DNA from: Labilibaculum sp. | GTDB lineage: Bacteria; Bacteroidota; Bacteroidia; Bacteroidales; Marinifilaceae | NCBI GenBank assembly: GCA_016743925.1 | Contig: JADGFH010000053.1 | Location: 1 to 15,055, forward strand | DNA length: 15,055 nt | Direction of reading: 5' to 3' | Shown here: one piece after another, positions 1 through 6,654 of the stretch | Layout of the letters: every line of letters starts with the position of its first letter | Position numbering within the stretch: position 1 is the stretch's first letter | Notes under the pieces: model-generated | Database searches by the model: none | Told to the model about the DNA's origin: nothing | What the model saw: the letters and a program-made list of their open reading frames with translations, nothing else | Made by a program: the position numbers and the translations under genes

Positions 1-68
1 AACTCGTCCTTTGAAGCAGGCCATGGTGCATCCTCTAATTTAGTTGCTAACTCAAGTGTCCAGTACAT
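1..68 (-). CDS. DUF2795 family protein, N-terminal fragment (runs off the left edge)
   Basis: An ATG on the minus strand at 66-68 opens a frame that stays open to the window edge and encodes 22 residues beginning MYWTLELATKLEDAPWPASK. This start closely matches the N-terminus of small acidic DUF2795 proteins of Bacteroidota, in which a short hydrophobic segment is followed by a DAPWPA motif. The family is usually around 70-75 residues, so roughly two thirds of the gene is missing here. It lies 60 nt downstream of the adenosyltransferase gene on the same strand, with no convincing terminator in that direction, so the two are probably co-transcribed. The molecular function is not established and none is proposed. 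The family assignment is from recall of the N-terminal motif. Confidence 0.7.
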   Translation of the reverse strand, partial: MYWTLELATKLEDAPWPASKDE

Positions 69-128
69 ATATCTAATGTTTTTTTAATGATCTTAATTAT
101 TCTGCGAATATAATTTTTTTTTTTGAAT

Positions 129-689
129 TTACAAGTCAGGTATCCATTTTATTTCATCTGCTCCAACATCAAGTAAAACCTTGCGTGATAGCACGAAAAA
201 GTAATCGGAAAGTCTGTTTAAATATTTCAACAACAGAGGGTTTATGTCTAATTCGTTAGCCAATTGATTTGCTCTTCGCTCCGCTCTTCTGCAAACCGTT
301 CTTGCAACATGGCAAAAACCATTAACAACACTACCTCCGGGCAGTACGAAATTGTTAAGCTCCTCTAGTTCTTTATCCATTCGATCCATTTCATTTTCCA
401 ACAAAAGAATATCAGCCTCTTCAATTGGTAATTTTTGTTTTAGATCTGATTTTTCTTCATCTGTTGCTAACCGAGACCCAATCAGGAATAACTTGTTTTG
501 AATTATTAACAAGATTTCTTTCGATTTTGCTTCAATTTCATGAGATCGAATTACACCAACATACGAATTCAGCTCATCAACAGTACCATAAGCCTCCAAT
601 CTTAAATGATGTTTAGGAACTCTAGTGCCACCTATTAAACCGGTAGTACCTGCATCTCCTGTTTTTGTATATACTTTAAATTTATTCAT
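129..689 (-). CDS. pduO: PduO-type cob(I)alamin adenosyltransferase
   Basis: This cytoplasmic enzyme transfers the adenosyl group of ATP to cob(I)alamin (or a corrinoid precursor), giving coenzyme B12. At 186 residues it has the usual length of the single-domain PduO/MMAB family. The N-terminal ATP loop TGDAGTTGL is at residues 10-18, GTVDELNS at 35-42, VLPGG at 115-119, the ATP-binding basic motif ARTVCRRAER at 129-138, and the corrinoid/subunit-interface motif LNRLSDYFF at 157-165. All hallmark segments are intact, so an active trimeric enzyme is expected. The start is the first in-frame ATG and the protein begins directly with the conserved TKTGD region. A Bacteroidota-type promoter lies about 60 nt upstream. 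The leader is too short for a cobalamin riboswitch. It could serve methylmalonyl-CoA mutase or another B12 enzyme, none of which is in this window. Confidence 0.95.
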   Translation of the reverse strand: MNKFKVYTKTGDAGTTGLIGGTRVPKHHLRLEAYGTVDELNSYVGVIRSHEIEAKSKEILLIIQNKLFLIGSRLATDEEKSDLKQKLPIEEADILLLENEMDRMDKELEELNNFVLPGGSVVNGFCHVARTVCRRAERRANQLANELDINPLLLKYLNRLSDYFFVLSRKVLLDVGADEIKWIPDL

Positions 690-750
690 CTTTATTTTTA
701 TTTAGCTTCTATTCAACCCTTAATTATTTTGTCAAATATCAACGCTACTA

Positions 751-780
751 CAAAGATAAAATTTCACAGAACTTTTACAA
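751..780 (-). promoter_or_regulatory. Bacteroidota-type promoter for pduO
   Basis: On the minus strand, TTG (778-780) is followed after exactly 19 nt by TATCTTTG (751-758), a full match to the -7 consensus TAnnTTTG with the usual spacing to the -33 element. Transcription would begin near 745-747, giving a leader of about 57 nt. This is the best promoter match in the window. Confidence 0.7.
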
Positions 781-954
781 TAGCAAAAAACGATACTTTC
801 ATACATAACTTTGTGAAGACAATTTTTCTTCAACGATCAAAATTCTCCAATAAAATAGATTCAAACCAAAAGAAATGAATTTGGCTTTATTTCTCTTTTC
901 AGATCACGAGCAGCCTTTACAATTTCATTTCTTTAAAATAATAGTTTTTCAATC

Positions 955-962
955 TACTTTTG
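955..962 (+). promoter_or_regulatory. Candidate -7 element for recG
   Basis: TACTTTTG matches the TAnnTTTG consensus and lies 81 nt upstream of the recG start. No TTG is found at the expected -33 spacing. A second match, TAACTTTG at 806-813, also lacks a good -33 element and would give a leader of more than 220 nt, so this nearer one is preferred. Confidence 0.35.
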
Positions 963-1043
963 TTAGTACTTTTATGATTTAAATTATTTTCAATAAAGCT
1001 AAATCTAATATTTAGCATTGCCATTTAGAACAAAACAAAACCC

Positions 1044-3149
1044 ATGTCTGAATTAGCTGGACTCGACATAAAATTTTTAGCTGGTGTTGGCCCCAAAAGA
1101 GCCACCATCCTGAATAAGGAATTATCCATTTATAGTTACGAAGATTTACTATATCATTTTCCTTTTAAATATATTGATAGAACTAAATTCTATGCAATTA
1201 GTGAAATCCACTCCAAATTACCATATATACAAGTACGAGGAGAAATCACAAGCATCGAAACCGTAGGTGAAAAAAGACAACAAAGACTAGTTGCCCAATT
1301 TTCCGATGGAAAAAGTGTATTGGAATTGGTATGGTTTAAAGGTATTAAGTATATTAAAGCTAGCCTTAAACCAAATACAGAATACATTGTATTTGGAAAA
1401 CCATCTGAATTCAATCGGAAAATAAATGTTGTTCATCCTGAACTTGAAGAGAGTGCAAGTAAAAATGATAAATTAAACGCCTCTTTACAGGCTTTTTATC
1501 TTACTACTGAAATAATGAAAAGTAGCTTTCTCAACTCGAAAGCAATACACAAACTTCAAGAAAATGCACTAAAGTCATTAAATGGAAAGATACCAGAGAC
1601 ATTAACTGCTTCATTAATAAAAAAATTAGGGCTAATCAATCTGCACGATGCTTTAGTCCAGATTCATTTCCCTCAAAATACCGAAATATTAAAAAAAGCT
1701 ACCTACCGTTTAAAGTTTGAAGAGTTGTTTTACATTCAGCTCAACATCCTTAAAATGAAAATGAAACGAAAAGTGCTTTATCGAGGACATCAATTCACTA
1801 AGATTGGCGAAAATTTTAATCAGTTTTTTCAAAACAACCTCCCTTTCGAATTAACCAATGCTCAAAAAAGAGTAGTTAAAGAAATCCGAAAAGATGTTGC
1901 AACTGGGAAACAAATGAACCGATTGCTGCAAGGTGATGTAGGAAGTGGAAAAACGCTTGTAGGTTTAATGTGTATGCTAATGGGCTTGGACAATGGTTGT
2001 CAGTCATGCATAATGGCACCAACCGAAATTCTTGCTAGCCAACACATGGAAACCATTAGTGAGTTTCTAGATGGCCTAAACATTAAAGTTGCCCTACTTA
2101 CAGGATCGACCAAACAAAAAGATAGAAGAGTAATTCACGAGCAACTTAAAAGTGGCGAATTGCAAATTCTGATCGGAACGCACGCATTATTAGAAGACAT
2201 TGTTCAGTTCAATAATTTAGGCTTGGTAATTATAGATGAGCAACACCGTTTCGGAGTAGCTCAGCGTGCTCGTCTATGGAAAAAGAACAACATTCCGCCA
2301 CACATCTTGGTAATGACGGCGACACCAATACCAAGAACATTGGCAATGACTCTTTATGGTGATCTTGAAGTCTCAGTCATTGATGAACTACCACCCGGAA
2401 GAAAACCAATTCAAACTGTTCATTATTTCGAGACAAGAAGAAAGCAGGTTTATGATTTCATGAAAAAACAGATCGATCTTGGAAGGCAAGTTTATTTGGT
2501 TTATCCATTGATCAAGGAATCTGAAAAAATGGATTACAAAAATCTGGAAGAAGGATATGAAAGCATTACTCAGTTTTTTCCTCCGGAAAAATATGGTATT
2601 AGCATGGTTCATGGAAAAATGAAACCAGCCGAAAAAGAAGCCGAAATGCAGCGTTTTGCAAAAGGAGAAACACAAATAATGGTTGCAACCACAGTTATCG
2701 AAGTTGGTGTAAATGTTCCAAACGCTTCGGTAATGATCATAGAAAGTACCGAACGATTTGGTCTTTCTCAGCTTCATCAATTGCGAGGTCGTGTTGGTCG
2801 TGGAGCCGAGCAATCCTATTGTATATTAATGTCATCCTATAAATTATCGAATGAATCGCGCAAGCGAATTGAAACGATGGTTCGCACCAATGATGGATTT
2901 GAAATTGCGGAAGTAGACTTAAAACTTCGTGGACCTGGAGACATTGAAGGAACTCAACAAAGCGGCATATCCTACGATCTTAAAATTGCCAATCTTGGTA
3001 AAGACGGACAATTGTTGCAATATGCAAGAGAAGTAGCTCAAGAAATATTAGATGATGATCCTTTACTTGAAAAAGAAGAGAACTTCACTTTTGCAAAGCA
3101 AGTAAAACGACTTAGCAAAACAAAAATCAATTGGAGTGTTATAAGTTAA
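1044..3149 (+). CDS. recG: ATP-dependent DNA helicase RecG
   Basis: RecG is a cytoplasmic superfamily 2 double-stranded DNA translocase that remodels stalled replication forks and branch-migrates recombination intermediates. At 701 residues it is full length (about 690-700 in the family). An N-terminal helix-hairpin-like segment with GVGPKRA (14-20) leads into the OB-fold wedge domain (about 60-130). The helicase core shows Walker A GDVGSGKT (297-304), the DEQH box (398-401), TATPIPRT (425-432), HGKM (523-526) and the motif VI region QLRGRVGRG (579-587). The C-terminal TRG-type segment, with LKLRGPGD at 626-633, couples ATP hydrolysis to translocation and is typical of RecG/Mfd. The ATG is immediately followed by the conserved N-terminus. 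No Shine-Dalgarno is present, as usual in this phylum. The downstream gene is 149 nt away on the same strand and appears functionally unrelated. Confidence 0.97.
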   Translation: MSELAGLDIKFLAGVGPKRATILNKELSIYSYEDLLYHFPFKYIDRTKFYAISEIHSKLPYIQVRGEITSIETVGEKRQQRLVAQFSDGKSVLELVWFKGIKYIKASLKPNTEYIVFGKPSEFNRKINVVHPELEESASKNDKLNASLQAFYLTTEIMKSSFLNSKAIHKLQENALKSLNGKIPETLTASLIKKLGLINLHDALVQIHFPQNTEILKKATYRLKFEELFYIQLNILKMKMKRKVLYRGHQFTKIGENFNQFFQNNLPFELTNAQKRVVKEIRKDVATGKQMNRLLQGDVGSGKTLVGLMCMLMGLDNGCQSCIMAPTEILASQHMETISEFLDGLNIKVALLTGSTKQKDRRVIHEQLKSGELQILIGTHALLEDIVQFNNLGLVIIDEQHRFGVAQRARLWKKNNIPPHILVMTATPIPRTLAMTLYGDLEVSVIDELPPGRKPIQTVHYFETRRKQVYDFMKKQIDLGRQVYLVYPLIKESEKMDYKNLEEGYESITQFFPPEKYGISMVHGKMKPAEKEAEMQRFAKGETQIMVATTVIEVGVNVPNASVMIIESTERFGLSQLHQLRGRVGRGAEQSYCILMSSYKLSNESRKRIETMVRTNDGFEIAEVDLKLRGPGDIEGTQQSGISYDLKIANLGKDGQLLQYAREVAQEILDDDPLLEKEENFTFAKQVKRLSKTKINWSVIS

Positions 3150-3190
3150 ATCTATCCGTAAACCAATAGATCAAAATAAATTCTATTCAT

Positions 3191-3219
3191 TTGACAGAAA
3201 ACAATATCTTTATTATAAA
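3191..3219 (+). promoter_or_regulatory. Candidate promoter of the 3299 gene (sigma-70-like spacing)
   Basis: TTGACA (3191-3196) and TATAAA (3214-3219) are separated by exactly 17 nt, about 80 nt before the start codon. This matches the E. coli sigma-70 consensus rather than the Bacteroidota one. The -35 hexamer also contributes a TTTG (3190-3193), and an overlapping TATCTTTA (3205-3212) resembles the Bacteroidota -7 element, but with only 11 nt between them. Chance is possible in such AT-rich DNA. Confidence 0.35.
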
Positions 3220-3298
3220 ATTACTAAATAATACTGATTAAGTAGGGTAACATTCCTCTTTTTCGGTACTGTTCTAACATTACCTATTCTATATATCT

Positions 3299-4693
3299 AT
3301 GAAAAAACCACTAAAACAACTAATTCTATTTGTGCTGAGTATCTTTTTATTTACCACAAATATTTATGCACAAGATGATTATCCTACTTTCGGTTTCGAC
3401 AATTCTTTCACAAACCTTAGTATTCCAGACTCTATTAACTCATTTACAGGTGCATTTGCTTTCGCTCAAATTGGAGGTGAAAATTATGCAGGTGTTAGAT
3501 TTCAACCCGATTTGAGTTTTGGGAAAGTTGGAATCGGTCTAGATGTACCTTTATATTTTAATCTTGACAATGGAGATCTTTACACAGATGAATTTAAAAA
3601 TGGATCGGGAATTCTTCGATTGATTAGCTATTTACGTTATGGTCGAAAAAAGAAAGATCCTGTTTTTCTAAAATTAGGACAACTTAAAGGTGAATCAATT
3701 GGTTATGGTAGTTTAGTAAACAATTACGGCAATTCTCCTAGTTATGAGAAAAGAAAAGTAGGTTTCGCCTACGATATCAGAATAAAAAAGATTTTCGGTA
3801 TAGAAGGAATGTATAGTGATTTCAATAGCAAATCTTTCAATTTATTCGCTGTTCGTCCTTATGTTCGTCCGTTTGGAGCCAGTGGCATTCCTGTAATTAA
3901 AACCCTTGATTTTGGTTTCACTTACATTACTGATAAAGATCAAACCGATCGATTTGACGAAAACAGTGGGAGAAATGAATTCCTATCCGATGGTATCAAT
4001 GCTTATGGATTTGACATGGGAATTCTATTGATCAATTCAAGTTTTATTAACCTTACAGGATATGCTCATTACAGTAAGTTAAGCAAAGTAAAATCAGACT
4101 CGTTAGCTGCATTTCATCAATTGGTCCCTCCCACTCAAGGATATGGAGCTGGTAAAGGAACTGGAATTGGTTTAAATGCGAATATGAATGTAATTGGTAA
4201 TCTGTTTAAACTGAATTATCGTATTGAACGTTTATGGTACACTGACAACTATATGCCTCAATTTTTTGATGCAATGTACGAAGTAAACAAAGATGCTAAA
4301 ATTGCCACTCTAGGTAACGTAAAAAGCCAAGAGGGTATTTATGGATCGTTGACTGCATCTCTATTAGATAAGATAATGCTAGGTGGAACTTTATTGTTGC
4401 CAGATAATGTAAGTAAAGAATCTCCAGCAACTGTTCAGCTTAATTTAAGAACTCAGGATCTATTTGATAAAATTATTATTGAGGGTTATTACACAAAAGG
4501 TAACCTAACAAAAATGAGCGACACATTTACTTTTGATGAAAACTCATTGGCTGTAATGAGGTTTGCGTATAAAATTAGCCCTATACTAGTTACAGGTATC
4601 GATTACCGCTGGTCTTGGACAGAACAAGAAAATGGATCTTACAAGGCTGATAATACTATAATGCCCTATATGGCTTTAAGAATTCAGTTCTAA
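3299..4693 (+). CDS. Secreted protein of unknown function, probable outer-membrane beta barrel
   Basis: I do not recognise a named family. The 464-residue product starts with a clear Sec signal peptide: basic MKKPLKQ, a hydrophobic core at about 8-20, and likely cleavage after A24 (NIYA before QDD). There is no lipobox cysteine. The mature part has no further hydrophobic helices. It has many short alternating hydrophobic/aromatic stretches rich in Gly, Tyr and Phe, such as GVRFQPDLSF, GKVGIGLDVPLYFNL and MPYMALRIQF. It ends in phenylalanine, the classic C-terminal signal for barrel insertion by the BAM machinery. A barrel of roughly 16-20 strands in the outer membrane is therefore inferred. 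The gene stands alone, with its own candidate promoter and a strong terminator directly after it. A porin-like, adhesion or transport role cannot be distinguished from sequence. Confidence 0.75.
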   Translation: MKKPLKQLILFVLSIFLFTTNIYAQDDYPTFGFDNSFTNLSIPDSINSFTGAFAFAQIGGENYAGVRFQPDLSFGKVGIGLDVPLYFNLDNGDLYTDEFKNGSGILRLISYLRYGRKKKDPVFLKLGQLKGESIGYGSLVNNYGNSPSYEKRKVGFAYDIRIKKIFGIEGMYSDFNSKSFNLFAVRPYVRPFGASGIPVIKTLDFGFTYITDKDQTDRFDENSGRNEFLSDGINAYGFDMGILLINSSFINLTGYAHYSKLSKVKSDSLAAFHQLVPPTQGYGAGKGTGIGLNANMNVIGNLFKLNYRIERLWYTDNYMPQFFDAMYEVNKDAKIATLGNVKSQEGIYGSLTASLLDKIMLGGTLLLPDNVSKESPATVQLNLRTQDLFDKIIIEGYYTKGNLTKMSDTFTFDENSLAVMRFAYKISPILVTGIDYRWSWTEQENGSYKADNTIMPYMALRIQF

Positions 4694-4710
4694 ATAAAAC
4701 ACAAATACAT

Positions 4711-4749
4711 AAAGAAAGTGTAACTCTGTTGAGTTGCGCTTTCTTTTTT
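4711..4749 (+). terminator. Intrinsic terminator after the barrel-protein gene
   Basis: AAAGAAAGTGTAACTC (4711-4726) pairs with GAGTTGCGCTTTCTTT (4731-4746) around the loop TGTT, with only G-T wobbles interrupting the stem. Uninterrupted T residues continue to 4749. It lies 18 nt after the stop codon. Confidence 0.9.
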
Positions 4750-5110
4750 ATTCTGATTTAGATCTTTTATTTTAGCAAAAAAAAGTACTACACCGAGCTT
4801 CTTATTTCTAATTGATTTTTTTGTGTAAATTTTCATTCCTCCAATTGGATCAACACGCTTTCCTAGTAAACATTCGAGAAAACCTCGATACCTAACGCAA
4901 TTCTTGCCGTTTTATTTACACTCAATCTAAATTAACACGATTGCAAAAAAGTACTTAAAATACCGATTTTTTTCCATAATAGCCCAAACTAACTGTAATC
5001 AACAGAGATAGAAGAAAAATTGTAATCTCTAGTTTACAAAAGCAGGGAAGTACCTCTATTTAAACACACTATAAATTGACTTTTGCAGAATAGAATGTGT
5101 CCTAAAGTAT

Positions 5111-5118
5111 TATTTTTG
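5111..5118 (+). promoter_or_regulatory. Candidate -7 element of the rseC-rnf operon
   Basis: TATTTTTG matches TAnnTTTG exactly and lies 123 nt before the first gene. The nearest upstream TTTG (5082-5085) is 25 nt away, further than the usual 19-21, so the -33 element is weak or absent and an activator may be needed. The transcription start would be near 5123. Confidence 0.4.
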
Positions 5119-5125
5119 TTGCGAT

Positions 5126-5139
5126 GTGTTAAATAACAC
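5126..5139 (+). promoter_or_regulatory. Inverted repeat at the probable rnf transcription start
   Basis: GTGTTA and TAACAC flank a 2-nt AA centre, starting 8 nt after the -7 element. Its size and position suit a binding site for a dimeric regulator overlapping the start of transcription, or a small hairpin at the 5' end of the mRNA. The regulator is unknown. Confidence 0.35.
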
Positions 5140-5241
5140 CATGATTTTAGCATGCTGATTAGGTGATGGTTAGTGCAAAATTACCGTTCATTCTGATAGC
5201 TATTTTCAACTTAAAAAAAGTAACTAAAAGGGAAACAAGAA

Positions 5242-5670
5242 ATGCAAGATCCCAAAAAGATTGATCATGAGGGGACAATCCTTGAAATAAAGGATGGCAA
5301 TATTAGTGTTGGTATCGTAAATGTATCAGCCTGTTCGGGTTGCCATGCAAAAGGAGCATGTACTATGTCCGATATGAAAGAGAAATCAATCAATGTTATT
5401 GATTACAGTAATAAATTTGAGGTAAACGAAAAAGTAAACTTAAGCTACAGAGAATCCTTGGGTTGGTTAGCAATGTTTTTAGCTTATGTATTGCCTTTTA
5501 TTTTAGTGTTAATTACACTTTTCGTTGCTACAGCAATAACAGAAAACGAATTAATCAGTGGATTATCAGCCTTGGCTATTTTAATTCCTTATTACATTAT
5601 ACTAACCTTTTTTAAAGGTCGACTAAAGAAAACATTTTCATTTACTATAAAAAAAATCGTAAATAATTAA
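5242..5670 (+). CDS. rseC: RseC/SoxR-reducing family membrane protein, first gene of the rnf operon
   Basis: The 142-residue protein has the layout of the RseC/RsxC-associated family (SoxR reducing system protein). An N-terminal cytoplasmic beta-rich part carries C31-x2-C34-x5-C40, a typical cysteine cluster for metal or Fe-S binding. Two transmembrane helices follow (about 73-97 and 102-124), then a basic C-terminal tail. In enterobacteria, RseC acts with the Rnf-like Rsx complex in reducing SoxR and modulates the sigma-E anti-sigma system. Here its place as first gene of an rnf operon, 3 nt before rnfB, points to a role in Rnf assembly, Fe-S supply or redox relay (inference). A purine-rich AAGGGA lies 8 nt before the ATG. 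No soxR gene is in the window, so the SoxR link cannot be assumed. Confidence 0.85.
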   Translation: MQDPKKIDHEGTILEIKDGNISVGIVNVSACSGCHAKGACTMSDMKEKSINVIDYSNKFEVNEKVNLSYRESLGWLAMFLAYVLPFILVLITLFVATAITENELISGLSALAILIPYYIILTFFKGRLKKTFSFTIKKIVNN

Positions 5671-5673
5671 ACT

Positions 5674-6639
5674 ATGAGCATTATAGTTATCACTATTCTG
5701 GCTTTGTGTGCTATTGGTGTTACAGCAGCAATCATTCTGTATTTTGTAGCGCAAAAGTTCAAAGTGTATGAAGATCCTCGTATAGACGAGGTAGAAGAAG
5801 CATTACCTGCGGCCAATTGCGGTGCTTGCGGTTATCCAGGTTGTAGAGGATTTGCTGATGCATTGGTAAAAGCCGATGACATTTCAAAGATGAACTGCCC
5901 TGTTGGGGGAGCTACAGTTATGTCAAAAGTAGGCTCTATCCTAGGTCATGAAGTTACAGCTGTAGAACCAACTGTAGCAGTTGTTCGCTGTAATGGAACT
6001 TGTGACAATCGTCCAAAAACAAATCAGTACGATGGAGCTGCTTCATGCACCATTGCTGCATCTCTTTATAGTGGTGAGACTGGTTGTCAGTACGGATGTT
6101 TAGGATTAGGCGAGTGTGTTGATGCATGTAATTTCGACGCCATGTATATGGATGAAGAAACTGGTCTTCCTGTTATTATTGAAGACAAGTGTGTTTCTTG
6201 TGGTGCATGTGTTAAGGCTTGTCCTAACAGCATTATTGAACTTCGCAAAAAAGGCCCGAAAAGTCGAAGAATCTTTGTGTCTTGTGTAAACAAAGACAAA
6301 GGTGGTGTTGCTAAAAAAGCATGTGGTGTTGCTTGTATTGGATGTGGTAAATGTGTTAAGGAATGTCCTTTTGATGCAATTACGCTTGAAAACAATCTTG
6401 CCTACATCGACTATAATAAATGTAAGCTTTGCAGAAAGTGTGTTATTGTTTGTCCAACAAAGGCAATTCACGAGTTGAATTTTCCACCTCGAAAAGAAAA
6501 GCCGGCAGACAAGCCAACTGCAAAAACAGTAAAACCTGTTGCTGCACCTAAAGCTAAGGCGAAAACAGTAGTAACTCCAGAAGAGAAGCCTGCGCCAAAA
6601 GCAAAAGAAGCTAAAGACGATACATCTGAGAACAAATAA
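5674..6639 (+). CDS. rnfB: Rnf complex subunit RnfB, polyferredoxin electron entry subunit
   Basis: RnfB accepts electrons from reduced ferredoxin on the cytoplasmic side and passes them into the Rnf complex. Residues 1-25 form a single membrane anchor. The Fe-S domain ligands are C49, C52, C57 and C75. Further cysteine groups follow: C138/C142/C148/C152, and three ferredoxin-type motifs C173-C183, C221-C231 and C250-C260, each ending CP. The protein therefore should carry about five [4Fe-4S] clusters, more than the shorter proteobacterial RnfB. Additional cysteines (C106, C110, C125, C217) could bind another cluster or be structural. After residue 270 there is a tail of about 50 residues rich in Lys, Ala and Pro, low in complexity and probably disordered. 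The gene starts 3 nt after rseC and ends 15 nt before rnfC, consistent with one transcript. Confidence 0.96.
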   Translation: MSIIVITILALCAIGVTAAIILYFVAQKFKVYEDPRIDEVEEALPAANCGACGYPGCRGFADALVKADDISKMNCPVGGATVMSKVGSILGHEVTAVEPTVAVVRCNGTCDNRPKTNQYDGAASCTIAASLYSGETGCQYGCLGLGECVDACNFDAMYMDEETGLPVIIEDKCVSCGACVKACPNSIIELRKKGPKSRRIFVSCVNKDKGGVAKKACGVACIGCGKCVKECPFDAITLENNLAYIDYNKCKLCRKCVIVCPTKAIHELNFPPRKEKPADKPTAKTVKPVAAPKAKAKTVVTPEEKPAPKAKEAKDDTSENK

Positions 6640-6641
6640 AT

Positions 6642-6647
6642 AGGAGG
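6642..6647 (+). promoter_or_regulatory. Shine-Dalgarno site that fixes the GTG start of rnfC
   Basis: AGGAGG, a full match to the anti-Shine-Dalgarno core, lies 7 nt before the GTG at 6655. It supports GTG as the true rnfC start, since the conserved N-terminal RnfC sequence begins right after it. Strong sites like this are uncommon in Bacteroidota. Confidence 0.75.
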
Positions 6648-6654
6648 ATAATCA

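Larger units (their letters stand above)
690..1043. other. Divergent intergenic spacer between pduO and recG
   Basis: This 354-nt AT-rich stretch has no plausible reading frame. It carries one well-formed minus-strand promoter for pduO (751-780) and two plus-strand matches to the Bacteroidota -7 element TAnnTTTG, at 806-813 and 955-962, either of which could serve recG. No riboswitch, tRNA or long repeat was seen. Confidence 0.6.
4750..5241. other. Long non-coding stretch upstream of the rnf operon
   Basis: About 490 nt without a plausible gene; the longest start-to-stop frames I read by eye on the plus strand are under 20 codons. It holds two imperfect copies of a GC-A(6-8)-GTACT motif followed by ACCGA (4775-4796 and 4943-4966), a small TCGAG/CTCGA inverted repeat (4874-4888), a -7-like TATTTTTG (5111-5118) and an inverted repeat at 5126-5139. 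The rnf promoter and leader most likely occupy its last 130 nt. I see nothing recognisable in the rest. Confidence 0.5.

Noticed and set aside
88..124. Hairpin followed by 11 T residues, read as a plus-strand terminator
   Set aside because: No gene in the window is transcribed into it on the plus strand, and the stem is AT-rich with a bulge; on the strand that is transcribed it would present an A tract, not a T tract.
690..750. Cobalamin riboswitch in front of pduO
   Set aside because: The predicted leader is only about 57 nt, and no B12-box-like sequence or the needed extended structure is present on the minus strand.
2388..2813. 141-codon minus-strand frame inside recG
   Set aside because: Antisense to conserved helicase motifs, with a Phe/Asn/Ile-rich product typical of a shadow frame in AT-rich DNA.
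3150..3171. ATCTAT/ATAGAT inverted repeat just after recG as a terminator
   Set aside because: Six AT-rich pairs with a 10-nt loop and no T tract after it; too weak to call.
6087..6471. Two minus-strand frames inside rnfB
   Set aside because: Both are mirror frames of the cysteine-rich rnfB coding sequence; their composition is explained by that gene.
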